Both the position numbers and the translations under genes were made by a program. From assembly GCF_963966145.1 (NCBI RefSeq), contig NC_091048.1, positions 21,638,001 to 21,702,000 of the forward strand: a stretch of 64,000 bases of DNA, written 5' to 3'. The notes below the pieces were generated by a model. That model worked only from the letters and a program-made list of their open reading frames with translations, did not search any database and was not told the origin of the DNA. Shown here in pieces: positions 48,065-60,722 of this stretch (positions are counted from its first letter, which is position 1; every line of letters starts with the position of its first letter). Source of the stretch: Tenebrio molitor (lineage: Eukaryota; Arthropoda; Insecta; Coleoptera; Tenebrionidae).

Positions 48065-49320
48065 TTAAAACGACAGAAGTTGTTTAGACAGTTGCCATAG
48101 ATGTAAAATTTTATCACTTGGAAACTGGCTTGGTTTTTCGATTTTGTTTTGTTGGCTCTAAATATGAGGTGAAGGCGAGAAAATTTTGGTTTAATTAATT
48201 TTAACGACTGAAATTTTTTACTCATTGTTGAATGACGAGATGCTATTGGCCGAAATATAAATTAATAAAATAGTCAGTCAAAAACCATGTCTATTTTTTT
48301 TTATAACTAACGCATTTTAATTCCAGATTTGTATTCAAAATATCAGCCAAACGAGCTTTCTTTCTCTTTTGCACGCACACCAGTGGTCTCTAACACAAGA
48401 AATGTTAACCACACATATTGTAATACAAGTAACAGGTACGCAGAAATAAATTTCAGTCACCACAATTTTACACTCACTATTTATTTCTCTGGCAATTTCT
48501 TTTCTTTTTCTTTCGTGTACATTATTTATACCTGTACCAAAAATAAGACAATGCATTATTAATAATCCATTCTACAGTATTCCAGTACACATTTTTATTG
48601 CAAACATCATTTTATTTATAAATCCCTGGATCTAATTGTCCTCGGGCTTCCTCCTAAGCATATTTAAACGATTCTTTACGACAGTACAAACATCCCTCTT
48701 TTTTACTGAGATAATTCGTTTCCACCCCAACACACAAAACTGGATTTTCCCCCACATGCCGCTCCCGAACACGTTTTCTATTTCAAATAATAGTCGTTGT
48801 TGGTGTGAGCGAGGGAATTTAATCGAGTCCGTTTCAAGACCGGACACAGGCTATCGCTTTAAAACGAATGCGTTTGAGAGAGACCGTCGGATTTGCTTTG
48901 ACCATTAGACTGACCCCTACGGTCAGTGTAGAAAGAGAAAATTTAAAAAAGGAGGAAAAATCGGATCACTATTATTGGGCCCCCCATCATACACCGACAA
49001 CGTCGTCAAACGGACTTTCAAAACGCTCCCAGCTATCAGGGTAGTAGAAGGAACAAGAGGTGGACGAGAAAGGAGGCGCCAGATTTTCATTCGTGTATTG
49101 AGTGCTGCCTAACTTTGACAACAACAACTTCAACAAATGCTAAATGCATACAGATTACAGACGTAAAAAAATTCAGAAGTCTGGAGAATTGCAAAGGAAA
49201 TTGTAAATTTTATTTTAACATTTTAAAGTACTTTGAGTTTCACAAGCAACAAAAAAACACAAGAACTAGTCAACAATTAACCAATTGTATTGTAACAAAG
49301 ACAAACAAATTCACTGAGGT
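48065..49320. other. Intergenic region downstream of the MBOAT gene
   Basis: No gene was called. Frames around 48630-48910 overlap on both strands and show no domain. A minus-strand AATAAA at 49209-49214 lies about 110 bases past the MBOAT stop and is a plausible polyadenylation signal. Confidence 0.35.
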
Positions 49321-49322
49321 GT

Positions 49323-52300
49323 TCACTGTATGCAACCGCAACTGACAAAACGAGGCTTGAAAAACTCCAAAGTCGTGGAATTTGCATCTAATGGGCAATT
49401 CCCACGCGCATAAAATTCGAGTGTGTAGAGATTAACTTGTATTCCAGATCCAAAAACTATAAGATACCAAACAAGTAAGTTACCAACTGGAAGATCGAGC
49501 ATGTTTAGTAAAGCTAAAACAGCTCCCGCTATAAAAAATTGTGTGAACTGTATTGGTAGAAACAGTTTCAAGACATTGCTCAGAATCCATTCGTGTATTA
49601 CGGCAGATATCAAAAATACTGCCAATTTAGCGACTACTTTGCTCTTAGGAACAACAATTTCGTACATGTCTTTGTAAATGTAAGTAAACAACCAGTCATG
49701 CACAACTACATTCCAAGTTCTGTAATACTCCGAGAGGGATCTGGATGTCCACCACTCCTGAAACATAAATCCATTTCAATATTTAGCAGCGAAATTAGAG
49801 ACATTTTACTTTGTAAAACATCCTATCTCCGAATGTCAACATTTCTGCAAAGGCGTTTTGAAACGAGTGCAAAACAGAGTAAAAACCGCACAACATAAAC
49901 AATATTCCTGGAAGAGAGTTGGCCACGACCGGAACCATAACTTCGCTAAGAGTGTACTTGCGCAGGCAAATATCTTCGAAATGGGGTATCAAAAACCTCT
50001 CCACCACCAGACTCAAGAGCCATATTATGCCGAGGACTTCCCCGAAATTGTAAAACACAAATTTCCATCTAATAGATTGAGTCCGGGGATATTCATCTCT
50101 GTATATGAAAGTGGGTGCAAAAATAAAGTAGATGAATTTTTGGAAATTTGGAAGCGACAAAGTCTTGTCGCTGTGAGGTTTGTAGCTTGTGACTCGAGGA
50201 ACGTTGGTGCGTACAAACGCATGTTGCTTCATCAGGAGTCTCACCTAAAAGAAAACTTATCAGTCGGAATAATTTTGCAATAGTTATTTTCTATTTTGCG
50301 TTTATAATAGAGTTATTACAACACGCTAAAAAGTGCGTTAATAGCTGATTTAAGTGCTGTAATAGTAATAGACCACTACAATTTACTTTTTCAAGGTTGG
50401 TAACTTTAAATGTCAAACATCAAATGCCAAATTACGCTAAACCAACGCTAACGTCGATATTTCAAATATCGCATTGTTTTAAAATGAAATCATGAATCCA
50501 TGATAGCTTTGCTTCCAATAATTGTATTTGTCACAACTGACATTTACGAAAAAGTTAAAATACGACGATTAAAATGTGTTCGAACGATGAGAAAAGAGAC
50601 ATGATCATGATTTAAGGCGAATGTAATGAAAATGCTTCTGCCGTTGCGCGTTTGTGCACACAATAAACATTTTTCCAAAAACTCTTTGTTTTTTCACAAT
50701 TTCATTTTCATTTAACCAAGCGAATATGACATTTATGTCAAAATTTACGAAACTGCACAGTAAACTATGAACTACGTATTTTTAAATCAAAAAACAAATA
50801 CATATCCACGTTAGCATTGTAAATGTATTGTGGGTTGCATTTTGAATTCCGTCGGGCTCATTATCACTTGTGAAATACCCTGTATTTTCCCAAAAACTCC
50901 TCGTATTTTCACAATTTCATTTAACCCAGCAAATGACATTTGTGTCAAAATTTACGAAACTGCACAATAAACCATGTTCTACGTTTTTTAAATCAAACAA
51001 CAAATACATATCCACGTTAACTTTGGAAATGTATTGTGGGTTGCATTTTCAATTCCATGGGGCTCATTATCACTCGCGAAATACCCTGTATTTTTGTAAG
51101 GAATGACTCAAAAACATTTAAAATCAAAATTAAAAAAGTAAGTAATTTATAGTACATTTTTTCCTGGTAGGCGGTTGCGCGCAATTTACAAAATCCTACA
51201 ACAAAATGCGTCCTCCCTATTGGTTAATGGAATAGAGTAACCAACAGGGAGGTTGCATTTCGTTGCAGGATTTTGTAAATGGCGCGCGCAACCGCCTACT
51301 AGGAAAAAATATACTATAACATTATATACTCCGTACTCTGATAGATTGCACGTTTTTTGACAGAAGACAGACACAGAAACTGGTTTGGCGGGAATTAATC
51401 TGCAGGGATACAACGGTTTTCTACATAACGTGAAACAATTGAGATGGAGAGTTTAGTATTTTTCACTGCTTTATGTTTTGGAACTAGAATTTAAAAACGT
51501 GCAATCTATCACCGTACGGAGTATAGCATATTTTTCCTTGGTAAGCGGTTGCGCGCGCATTTACTAAATCCTGCAACGAAATGCGACCTCCCTATTGGTT
51601 AGTGGAATAGAGTAACCAATAGGGAGGTTGCATTTCGTTGCAGGATTTTGTAAATGCGCGTGCAACCATCCACCAGGAAAAAATATGCTATAGCAACTTT
51701 TGTAGGTACTATGGGTTGGTAGCACTTTCCGCGCCTTGATTATTAAAATTTAACGAGTCGGTGGTGTCGGTTTAATCTTGGTTTATATTTTTTTCTATTT
51801 TAGTTGTCAAAATGAGCGAGTCTGCCAAAAGTACGTATTTCGTCACCATCTGAAATTAGAGAATAAAATTTGATACTGTTTTTTTCGCTGATTCTCTAAC
51901 TTGTAAAAAATTAATAATAATTAAACGCTCATTTTATTTAAAGTGAATTCGCGTTTCCGTCAGTCATTTAATACCAACCTTACACAGCAATTTGACCTAG
52001 TATAGTTTCTGTTGCAAAGTAAAAAACATCGCAGGTTTCGAAGATAACCGGGAAACACCTATTTTGAGGCTACTTACCTCCTCCAAGAAGAGAACTGTGG
52101 CGGAGCCTGCGGCGAAATCTAGACCGTTGACTGTTTTTTGCAAACCGTACAAAGAGATACCATAATAAAAAATCAAAATCGTTACCCATATTTTGTCCCA
52201 GAATTTTGCAGCTGAAAAGGAGCATCCGTTTAGTGCCTAACATTACCGAACGGCGAACACTCACTTCTAGGCTTCAATAGCGTGCGAGTTTGTGCCCAGA

Positions 52301-52644
52301 ATTTGAAACAACAGTACGACAGACAAGCCAAGATATTGAAGCCGCACCAGGTCAGGATGACCAAGTGGAACTTGTTGAAACCGATCACAATCAATCTCTG
52401 TCCGAAGTACAATCTACGAATAGTTAGTTTGTTTCGTTTTTTAAAAGCGCACTCCAACTCACTGTCCTGTTTTCGAGTAATCAGAAATGATGGTGTTTGT
52501 CAATAAACTAATTAATATTATCGCAAACAAATTATAAATGGTTTTGATATCGTTGCTGTTTTCGAAACGCTCGGTCAATGGAGCGTCTCTTACTTTGAAT
52601 TCCTTCTCGAACGGTTTTCTTCTTGTTTGGTCACTAAAAAACAT
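49323..52644 (-). CDS. Sterol O-acyltransferase-type MBOAT enzyme
   Basis: Five exons in gene order, 52463-52644, 52265-52413, 52078-52211, 49810-50244 and 49323-49757, give 444 residues in phase. The family is ACAT/DGAT1-type MBOAT, ER multi-pass enzymes that esterify sterols or diacylglycerol with acyl-CoA. Landmarks: DIKTIYNLF near 38-46 before the first membrane segment, FVRTNVPRV near 165, the family box FYKEWWT (298-304), RTWNVVVHDW (Asn316), the catalytic-type His355 in AVIHEWI, and a C-terminal YARGNCPL block close to human SOAT endings. The box is FYxDWWN in the classical enzymes, so Asp and Asn are replaced here. ATG at 52644 is the first in-frame Met after an upstream stop, but a further 5' exon is possible. 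Intron 3 (1.8 kb) holds two groups of repeats. Confidence 0.9.
50480..51088. mobile_element. MITE, CAGGGTATTTCAC ends, partially duplicated copy
   Basis: 50480-50882 is a reverse-oriented copy of the 33736-34201 interior and one end (TCATTATCACTTGTGAAATA then CCCTG). 50885-51088 repeats the same end a second time with a shorter interior. Only right ends are present. It lies in intron 3 of the MBOAT gene. Confidence 0.7.
51151..51692. repeat. Composite palindrome: hairpin, inverted repeat, hairpin
   Basis: Block A (51151-51317) is itself a palindrome: TTTTTTCCTGGTAGGCGGTT to AACCGCCTACTAGGAAAAAA, with a CCTCCCTATTGGTTA stem in the middle. Block B (51325-51535) is a wide inverted repeat (TATACTCCGTACTCTGATAG / its complement). 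Block A' (51532-51692) is a second copy of A. All lie in MBOAT intron 3. Confidence 0.75.
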
Positions 52645-53065
52645 CTCAAGAAGTATCAACAGACAACCTATATCGATTAATCACTTTTTATTGTTTCGAT
52701 CGGAAGGCATGATAACTTTGGGCGATTCTTAGAACCACCAAATAGGTGTTTGTTTTTGGGCACAGAACTGACTACCAACACATGCGGTCTATTGTAACGA
52801 GCAAGGCAGACTCGCCGTGCCATCGGACTGGGTAAAGAAGAGCTGATAAAACGTTACTAGGAACAAAAAACAATCATCTTGCGGCGGCATTTCTTTGTTT
52901 TTTGTGTTTTCTAACGATAACTAATACAGATACGGTTCCGTTAGGCCGAAGAGATATCTATTAATAATTCCTTTATCGTTGACACTGACTTATCTCAACG
53001 TATGTTCAAGATGGGTCGTGTTATGAACAGTATATTTTTAAATACGCCAATAACTCTTCCAAATT

Positions 53066-53071
53066 TTTATT
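53066..53071 (-). terminator. Polyadenylation signal AATAAA (minus strand)
   Basis: It lies about 70 bases past the stop codon of the SDR gene on the minus strand, a fitting distance for its mRNA end. Confidence 0.5.
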
Positions 53072-53141
53072 TGTAAAACAACTCTGTTTCGCAACGTGTC
53101 ACAGATAAAATACAATGACCAAGCAACATTATTTGTATTTT

Positions 53142-54360
53142 TCATATAAGGTCAGATTCCAACCCGACGCCGATGAAGTCCATGATGTACAACTGTGCTT
53201 TCAGCGGAAGCATCCTGCGAAAAAGAAAATTATTCGCACGATTCCTGCATGTCGCAGCTCTCCACATTACCTGCAGAGATTATGAGCACCGAAGAGGTAA
53301 CGCGGAATTGTAACTTCGTTGGTCTCCGTTCTTTGAGCGTTCATAATTTCCAAAGCTGCCTCTTTGGGCTTGACGAGAGGCATAAGGTTCTCAAACCTAA
53401 TCTTGGGCTTCTTGCACAAACCAGTGTCCACCATGTAAGGGTAGATGGAAGTGAATTTAATGTAATTCTTCTTATCAGTTCTGCATTCTTGATACAGGGC
53501 TTCCATCAAGCCTCTAACGGCGTATTTTGAACAGCAATAAGGCACCAAGTTGGGAATTCCGAACAAGCCTGCTGTTGAAGAAAGCGACACTATATGCCCG
53601 TAGTTGTGCCTCTTCATGGCAGGGAGGAAAGCTTCCAAAGTCTGCGAAGAATTACTTACAATCGATTTTCAATTTTGCAGTTTTGCTTTACCCAAAAGTG
53701 CGCCATCACGTTGATGTTCATGATTCTTTGGATTTCATCTGTGGTGTGTTCCAAGAACGGGTGAGTGGGCATGATTCCAGCATTGTTGATCAAAATGGTT
53801 ACGTCTCCTACCTTGTGTCGCACTTCTTCGGCGACTCGCAATACATCGTCTCGACTTGAAACGTCGCATCTGCAAGTGGTCGGTTTATTGGGGAGTTTGT
53901 TCTGAAGAATTTTACCCACACGAAGAAGTGTGCTTTGGGGTATCCGAGTTGAGCGATTTCTTTAACGGTCTGACTTCCATTCTTTTCGTTGATGTCCCAG
54001 ATGACAACGGTCGCCCCTTCAGAAGCGTACAGAAGAGCAAGTTCTTTGCCGATTCCGTGACCCGCTCCAGTCACCTTTAATTTGCACGGTAAAAATTTAT
54101 TTGGTGTTTTTGGGCAAATTCTTACCAAAACAATGTCACCCCTGACCGATCTGGGTTGTTTTCGTATTGCTAAACGTCCTATACTCAAAATAAAGGCATA
54201 CAATATCTGAATAATCAGCACAATCACATCTGCAGTGGTTTGAGTCACTTGTACCAGCAGTGTACCTATATCTTGTTGGGCTTGATTCCTTAGACAAATA
54301 TACGCAGTTTACAAAAAAAAAAAAAACACAATAAAATTGAAATACTCACGGTGTAGACAT
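53142..54360 (-). CDS. SDR16C-type short-chain dehydrogenase/reductase
   Basis: Six exons in gene order, 54350-54360, 54126-54288, 53920-54074, 53692-53869, 53271-53641 and 53142-53214, give 316 residues in phase. The first exon codes only MSTP. A membrane anchor spans about 24-42 (VIVLIIQILYAFILSIG). The NAD(P) fold shows VTGAGHGIG (59-67), WDIN (84-87), CDVS (111-114) and NNAG (138-141). The catalytic set is Asn163, Ser191, Tyr204 and Lys208 (YCCSK). The asparagine- and acid-rich WDIN turn suggests NAD(H) preference. Relatives are retinol dehydrogenase 10/RDHE2 and 17-beta-HSD11/13, which act on retinol or steroids at the ER or lipid droplets. The exact substrate cannot be read from sequence. 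It lies 498 bases upstream of the MBOAT gene, on the same strand. Confidence 0.92.
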
Positions 54361-54805
54361 ATTTAAAAAGTTGTCCGTTCCACGATTGATATCACAACGA
54401 CTAACGCGGGAACCCCGTTTTGTATGTTTTAAGACTGTCAAGTCACATTTTGTTAGATAATATTGGAACGCTATCTTGTTGATTGGTACACTTATATTTT
54501 TTTAAATCGACCTTTAGTAAAGATCGGACACGTCATTTCCACTTAGACGTAACTACCACGTTATAGTGAAAATATTTACATATAACAGTTTAATTATAAA
54601 TTAATAAAGCTGCTCGGTACATCATGTAGTTCCCAGTTAGGATAAATTACCTATATGCAAAAATTGCACATCTGCTAAAAGATAAGATTATCTCCCAGAT
54701 ATATTTACTCAGTACTTATCTAACAAATCAAATACAAACTACGCATATTTTTGATGGCAAAAATCTGTACTTATTCCACCTTTGGAACTTCTTTCTAGAT
54801 ATAAC

Positions 54806-56181
54806 GGGTGTTTTTAAAATTCGGCGTCGAAGTTGGCGTTGAAGAGTCGATTGTGAATGCACTATACAGATAACGGATCACGGATCAGCTGTTTACATTT
54901 TACGCTTTTACTGTTTTCTCAATTTGGTTGTAGGTCGTAAAATTGTATGGTACTTGAAGTTAAAAATCTTGCAGGGCTTATAAATCTTAGCAGGTAATAA
55001 ACTAGGCAAAAATTTTTCTTGAAAAGCAAATAATTGCCCCAATCCTCCCATGTATTCTTAAGGGTGAACTGGAGTAACAATCTCAGCAAAAAGTTGCGGA
55101 ATTCTTATAATGCTATGAAACGTTTATTACGAGGAATCAATATTTGAAAAAAAAAGTTTTTAATTTTTGGAAACGAATTGTAATCAGTTGCAAGTAAATT
55201 TTGTGTTTATTTTCTTGATATTTAGATAATTACTTACATGTGATTTTACAATCTTTTGACTAAGATTGTACGTAAAAGTAAACATAAGCACATTGAATTC
55301 AATTTTCATTGCATTTCTGTTAAAGTTCTTAACGTAACTGTAGTAAAACGTGCGATATGAGTGTAATATTGCATACCGACGTCAATTATATGCATTTTGT
55401 TCACTTTTTATTGAAATTAAAACAGGTACATAACCTCAAAAACCGTGTTTTTCCACATATAATTAGCGATTACATGGAAAATCCTCGACCAACTTTCTTT
55501 GTAAATTCATTAGAAAATTCTACGATATCGATACTTTGTGTGTGAAAAATTTAAGAAAAATTGGCCATTTTGAACTATATTTTTTATCAATTTATATACG
55601 AGCATTGATCGATTTCTCATAAGAACGCGTGTAAAATATCCCGAAACTTTAAAAGGTAATAACTAATAACTTTAAAATTCCTCGATCAATTTTTTTTAAA
55701 TTTGGCACAATACTTTAGCATTGATAGAAGAACTATTGTACCAATTTTGAGCAATTTTCGCCATTTTTCAATGTTACTCCAGTTCATCCTTAAACACTTG
55801 ATAAATTTAAAATGTTACAGGTACTTGAAACATTACATTTAATGTGTATATTTATATACATATTTGTAATACATTTCATTACAAATTATAAACTGTAGTT
55901 ATAAAAAATTCAAAAAAGGAAAAATTCCCTATTTATTTTGGCCTAGTTTATTTTAAGCAGGCGTGTAGTATTGTACATTTTGCAGATTTGCGTTGTACGG
56001 CAAATGGCACGCGCCGCTTCTCAACCTTTTCAAACCAAACCATTGTACCTGTTAATCGCTCACAATATACAATAAAATTTTACGACCTAGAACAATTTTG
56101 ATAAAACAGTACACGAGTGGAGTGGTGCGTTCTCAATCGACTCTCTAACGCCAAATTCTACGCCAAATTAAAAAAAACACC
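54806..56181. mobile_element. Miniature element, GTGTT(T)-end family, long copy 3
   Basis: GGGTGTTTTTAAAATTCGGC at the left, GCCAAATTAAAAAAAACACC at the right; next inside are GAGTCGATTGTGAATGCAC and its inverted counterpart. At 1.38 kb it is far longer than the roughly 170-bp copies, partly because a 728-bp element is nested inside. Confidence 0.65.
55062..55789. mobile_element. 728-bp element with TTAA target duplications
   Basis: GGGTGAACTGGAGTAACA at the left and TGTTACTCCAGTTCATCC at the right, 17 of 18 inverted. TTAA lies directly outside both ends (55058-55061 and 55790-55793). TTAA targets are typical of the piggyBac superfamily, although those usually begin 5'-CCC, not GGG. No transposase. 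It is nested in 54806-56181. Confidence 0.75.
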
Positions 56182-56189
56182 TTTTATAC

Positions 56190-57320
56190 ATAAGTATTTA
56201 TAAAACAGCTTTTCCTGAGATGTATCGAAATTTGAGCATAGGTACTTACAAGAAAAGATAAAGCACTCTGGAACACAATACTAAGTGGGTAGTACACACC
56301 TAGATATATAGTAAGTAAACAAACAATGTAATCAAATTATTGTTACATTTGAACAGATTGTGACAGGTATTATTAAAGGACAAAATATAAAAAAACAAAT
56401 TGGATTAAATATGTATTTGTCAGAGAAGATTACATAAGTTGGTAATTTATCTGAAATATGTGCTGCATCAGTATACAATCGAAGAAACATTTTATTTTTC
56501 AAAGAACATTTTTGATCCTAGTCATTAGAATAAACTTCCACTCTTTCTAAATTTCTTGAGAAATAGGGTTTCTAAAACTTTCAACAGCGCCATCGTGACT
56601 TGAAAATCGCAAACCACGCATCTTGTCTTTCAAACTAGAAAAAAAGGAGAAATCACGAGGTCCCAAGTCAAAACTATAAACCATGGGATAAGTGTTTCAA
56701 TAATAGCTGAGTTGTTGCAGATTATAATTTTTTTATAAATTGTAGGAACTGTTTTTCTTTTGACAATCCAACTCAAACATTTTTAACCAATTAAATTCCA
56801 GAATTTTTCAAATCTGGACTAATCAATAATTATTTGTACCACTACAGTTATGAAAGTCACACTTTTTTTCACGAATTTGCAGATTGAATCAAGCAAATAA
56901 CGGAAAAAAGGGACTTTCATAACGTCACACTATTTTTTTGCATATCAATGTAAGTTGAAAAATTTGGTACAAAAGGATTTCTGACAAATTACAAAAAAAA
57001 AAAAAAATAGGTATGCTTTGACAATCATCTCCAAGGAAATGGAATAAAATGATGCAAAAAAGTACAACTTTCACTACGATTTTTCGTGTAAAAAAGTGCT
57101 ACTTTCACTACGATTTTGCGTGTAAAAAAGTGCCACTTTCATTACGATATGGAAAAAATTGATTGTGATAAAAATCCCGTACGCAGCGGTGTTTTTGTCA
57201 CTATGACAGCGAAAAAAGTTTGCCCTAACTTTTCCAGCAACAAAACGGAACCTAACTTTTGAAAGCGTCTGATTCTAGTAGGTCTGCATCATCGTACTTT
57301 TCCGTATTCATTAAATTGTC
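56190..57320. other. Repeat-rich intergenic DNA, no gene
   Basis: It contains a short triplicated motif at 57063-57150 and a weak inverted pair around TGAAAGTCACAC (56850-56925). No reading frame of interest. Confidence 0.35.
57063..57150. repeat. Three tandem units with CACTACGATTTTGCGTG
   Basis: Units of about 40 bases, ACTTTCACTACGATTTTTCG then TGTAAAAAAGTGCT, occur three times with small changes. Two further units lie at 60658-60710, next to foldback F6. Confidence 0.65.
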
Positions 57321-57326
57321 TTATCG

Positions 57327-57474
57327 AATTACACTCAAGTTTTTTTTGGGGGTCGAAGTAAACTTGACATTTATAATTCGAATTTTGTTGCCTGCAATTA
57401 AACTCAAAAAACTGCAACAAAATTCTCATTGAAATGTCAAGTTTACTTCGCCAAAAAAAGCTCTCGTGTAATTA
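57327..57474. repeat. Foldback with AATTACAC ends
   Basis: AATTACACTCAAGTTTTTTT and GTCGAAGTAAACTTGACATT at the left are repeated inverted at the right. The loop is about 50 bases. Confidence 0.6.
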
Positions 57475-57639
57475 TAAGTGAAAAAACACCCTACTGCAGT
57501 AGGAGTTTTTCAGCGACAAAATTTATGTCAAAATGAAACGTCAAATTTATTAGGTCAAAATGAAGTGTCAAATTTTTATTAAATTAATATTAATTCGATA
57601 CACATGTGTGACAAACAAGGCCCTAAATACGAGTATAAA

Positions 57640-57803
57640 GGTGTTTTTTTAAATTTGGCGTCGAAGTAGGCGTTGGAGAGTCGATTGATATCGCACCACT
57701 CCACTCGTGTAAAAGCGTACGATTTAAACAGCTGATCCCTGATCCGTAATCTGTATAGCGCGTTCACAAACGACACTTCAACGCCAAATTTAAAAAAACA
57801 CCC
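57640..57803. mobile_element. Miniature element, GTGTT(T)-end family, copy 4
   Basis: GGTGTTTTTTTAAATTTGGC at the left, GCCAAATTTAAAAAAACACC at the right. Inside are GGAGAGTCGATTG and CAGCTGATCCCTGATCCGTA. The most symmetrical copy of the family. Confidence 0.75.
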
Positions 57804-57938
57804 GTTATGATTAGTATTACATTCAACATTATTCTTTACTATAATAATTGCTGGTACAAATGGTTGCGTACTTTTATGCATCAACTCTATAAAAATTTTC
57901 TCGATGGATTGTCAAGTCAAATACAATTCGTGATCTAT

Positions 57939-58076
57939 TTTTTTCTGCAAAATGTTTTCATTTAAGACATTTGTAGTTTTTGATTTGGAAAATTACACTC
58001 GTCTTCTTCGTCGACTCGTGTAATTTTCGTTGCAAAAGCTACTCATGTCTTAAATGACAAATTTTGTCGGAAAAAA
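57939..58076. repeat. Foldback with CGTCTTCTTCGTCG core (locus F9)
   Basis: The arms TTTTTTCTGCAAAATG, CATTTAAGACAT and AAAATTACACTCG are repeated inverted. The core, about 14 bases, is CpG-containing. Confidence 0.55.
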
Positions 58077-58079
58077 TTA

Positions 58080-60105
58080 GACCATTGTTATATGAAAAAT
58101 TCAAGTTTTTCTCTACCATTCTCGGTGTAGTACTTTTATTATTAGCAACAGAATCATCTTTTGTAGATTTTTGTAGAATTTAATAAACTCAGCAAAAAGC
58201 ATAAGCAACAATGAAATTATATGGTATTGTTGTAAAGAGAATTTAAATTTTTTTTAAATAATATGTCATTCGGCCACTGTTTCTAGCGAATTTGCGCTTC
58301 TGAATTTGCCACTGTTATGTGTCCTCCCGAAATCAAAATTGACTTGTTTCGGCAATTTGACGTACTTAGATCTATAGTTTTTAAGATATTCCGCAAGGAT
58401 ACTTTTAGTTGGGCAACTATATATACAGGTTGTACTAAAAGTACCGCATTTCCTCATCTAGAAGTGTCATGTGGTGTTGAAAAATATTTAAAAAAATCAA
58501 TATCTTTTATTTTTGAAGAAATGGGACACTAAAGACTCCACAATCAAGGACCAAATTTAGAAGAAAACGAACTTAGTTCTTACCTTCCACCATACAATAC
58601 AATTGTATTGTATGGTCGAAGTTCTTACAAAAATATGTATTTATTTTGGATGTACAACTCATTGCTTTGAAGAGGTTGAGATTTAAAGAAATGAAAGATG
58701 TAGTGTCATTTGGATTTAAAATTATTAATTAAATCTTCACTTTAACAGTTGGAATTAGGGGACAACATAGTCAGTGCACCTATCTGATGTTAGCACGACG
58801 GATTGTTACTCCATGGTTACTAAAATTTCCCATTAAAAGTTGGCAACCAATCCAGGGGGCACAAAAGGTTGTAATAATATCCCACAATCACTTTAAATGT
58901 TTAAAAAAGAATTTATAATTTAAGTAGTTATGTTGGCAACAAATATTGAAAAAGAATAGCGGAGACAAGATGGGTGAATCTTCTCCTCCATCTTCACACA
59001 TCACACACCTAGTTCGTTGTATTGTACAAAATATGCTTCGTTTTCAGATTTTGTTTATTCTAATTTTTAACTACAAAGTCAGTTTGACCCTCAGCCTCTC
59101 ACTCTTGACGTAAAATTGATCTGAACCCTCGCCCATACACTTGAAGAGAAATTTTCTTTGCAGCTTAATTATATTTTATTAACTGCAATACTCAACCGGG
59201 CCAATATTAATTACCGCTTGTTCTAAAATAGTTTTTGTTGAAAAAATCGGTAATTGTTCACTTTAACTACTTCTAGAATTTTCGCGTTTTTTTCTGGCTA
59301 GACAGCCTCAGGGCGTCCTCCTAGATCGTGTCCCACCATTCAAACCTTGTGCAAATGCCTTTTTTTTTCTCTTTTGTTGTGTTTCAAGGTTGCGTCAAGG
59401 TCGCGCCAAGTCTTAGTATAACTAAAGGGTAAGAAAAATTTTCATTTACATAAATCGTAGTTCAATTTACTGAAGGTATTATTCAGTATTCAATAATTTC
59501 CAGTTTAATTAATTATTCAAAAGAATTATCCAACATCAAACCTTTGCTCTATTCTTGATCTTTGAGTCCGTTTATCTTGATTGTTCACGAAAAAATACGC
59601 TCAATCATGAAATTTTTAAAATACCTTTTTATTGTTTATTCGTTGACAATCAATGTGGGTCTTGTTCCAATTACGTGAATGAAAAAAAGGAAGTTGTAAT
59701 TTTTTTTATTTTTAAACAGATAATTTTTCAGAATAATTGTGTCAAATTTCGTAAAGATAAAATATTGTAAACTTATTTACTGAATTTCGATTCGGAACGT
59801 GGTTACCGTAATTCGCAGATTTACAATTCCTACGTACTAAAGTAAAATTTAGAAATATGTACTCAACTTTTATTTAAAGATTAGGTAATCTAACTGATTG
59901 ATACCAATCTGAGGATAAACTCCATGAAGTTTATATGACAAATATTTTATACAAATGTACAAATAGCTTCCAGGTGCGGGTGAAATGTCAATTCCGGATA
60001 AAATATTACTCCAAGATCTTTCGTGGAATCTTTTTCTTCAATAAAACGACCACTTTTTGGATTGTTTACGCGATACAGAAGACATCGTTACCATTTTTAT
60101 ATACT
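58080..60105. other. AT-rich intergenic DNA, no gene seen
   Basis: Only short frames. One exact 28-base palindrome lies at 58588-58615. Confidence 0.35.
58588..58615. repeat. 28-base perfect palindrome
   Basis: ACCATACAATACAA followed by its exact complement, with no loop. Function unknown. Confidence 0.85.
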
Positions 60106-60106
60106 A

Positions 60107-60442
60107 ACGGGCCTTCAAATAAATTTATATTTAGAGCAACCTATGGGGATTCAATTGTTTGCAACATTTTTCCAGCGTAGAAAATTACACAAGAAATGTC
60201 TTGACATTTTAACGAAATAAAATTAGGTTAGAAAATATTTTTAATTTTTGTAGTGCATTCTCCCTATTCCCCCTCCACAGAATATGACAATGTGAAATTG
60301 GGAAAAAGATGGAAAAAGCTTAATACGTAACCTGTGTAACTCCGGAGAATAATTGGTTACCTACAAAAATTACTTTACACTGTTAACAGAATTACAATGT
60401 CGCCTACGCCTACTGTAAATATATATTTATTTGAAGGCCCGA
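60107..60442. mobile_element. 336-bp MITE, ACGGGCCTTCAAATAAA ends
   Basis: ACGGGCCTTCAAATAAATTT at the left and ATTTATTTGAAGGCCCGA at the right, with TA on both sides. No transposase. Confidence 0.75.
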
Positions 60443-60722
60443 TATTACTATACTATATACTATTCTTTATACAAAATTTGCTGGAAAGAGAAAATTCTTA
60501 ATTGTGTTCTGCACTTTGTTTCATTACGATATGACGTTAGGAAGCTTAGCAGGAATGATAAACAAACCAGGCGAACTCATTACCATTGTCGTCGTAATAA
60601 GTTCGCCACGACGGCGACGCCACGCTTATAATCTCTTTCATCGATTTTTATCCAAGCGGCTTTCACTACGATTTTGCGTGTAAAAAAGTGCCACTTTCAT
60701 TACGATATGCAAAATAGTATAT

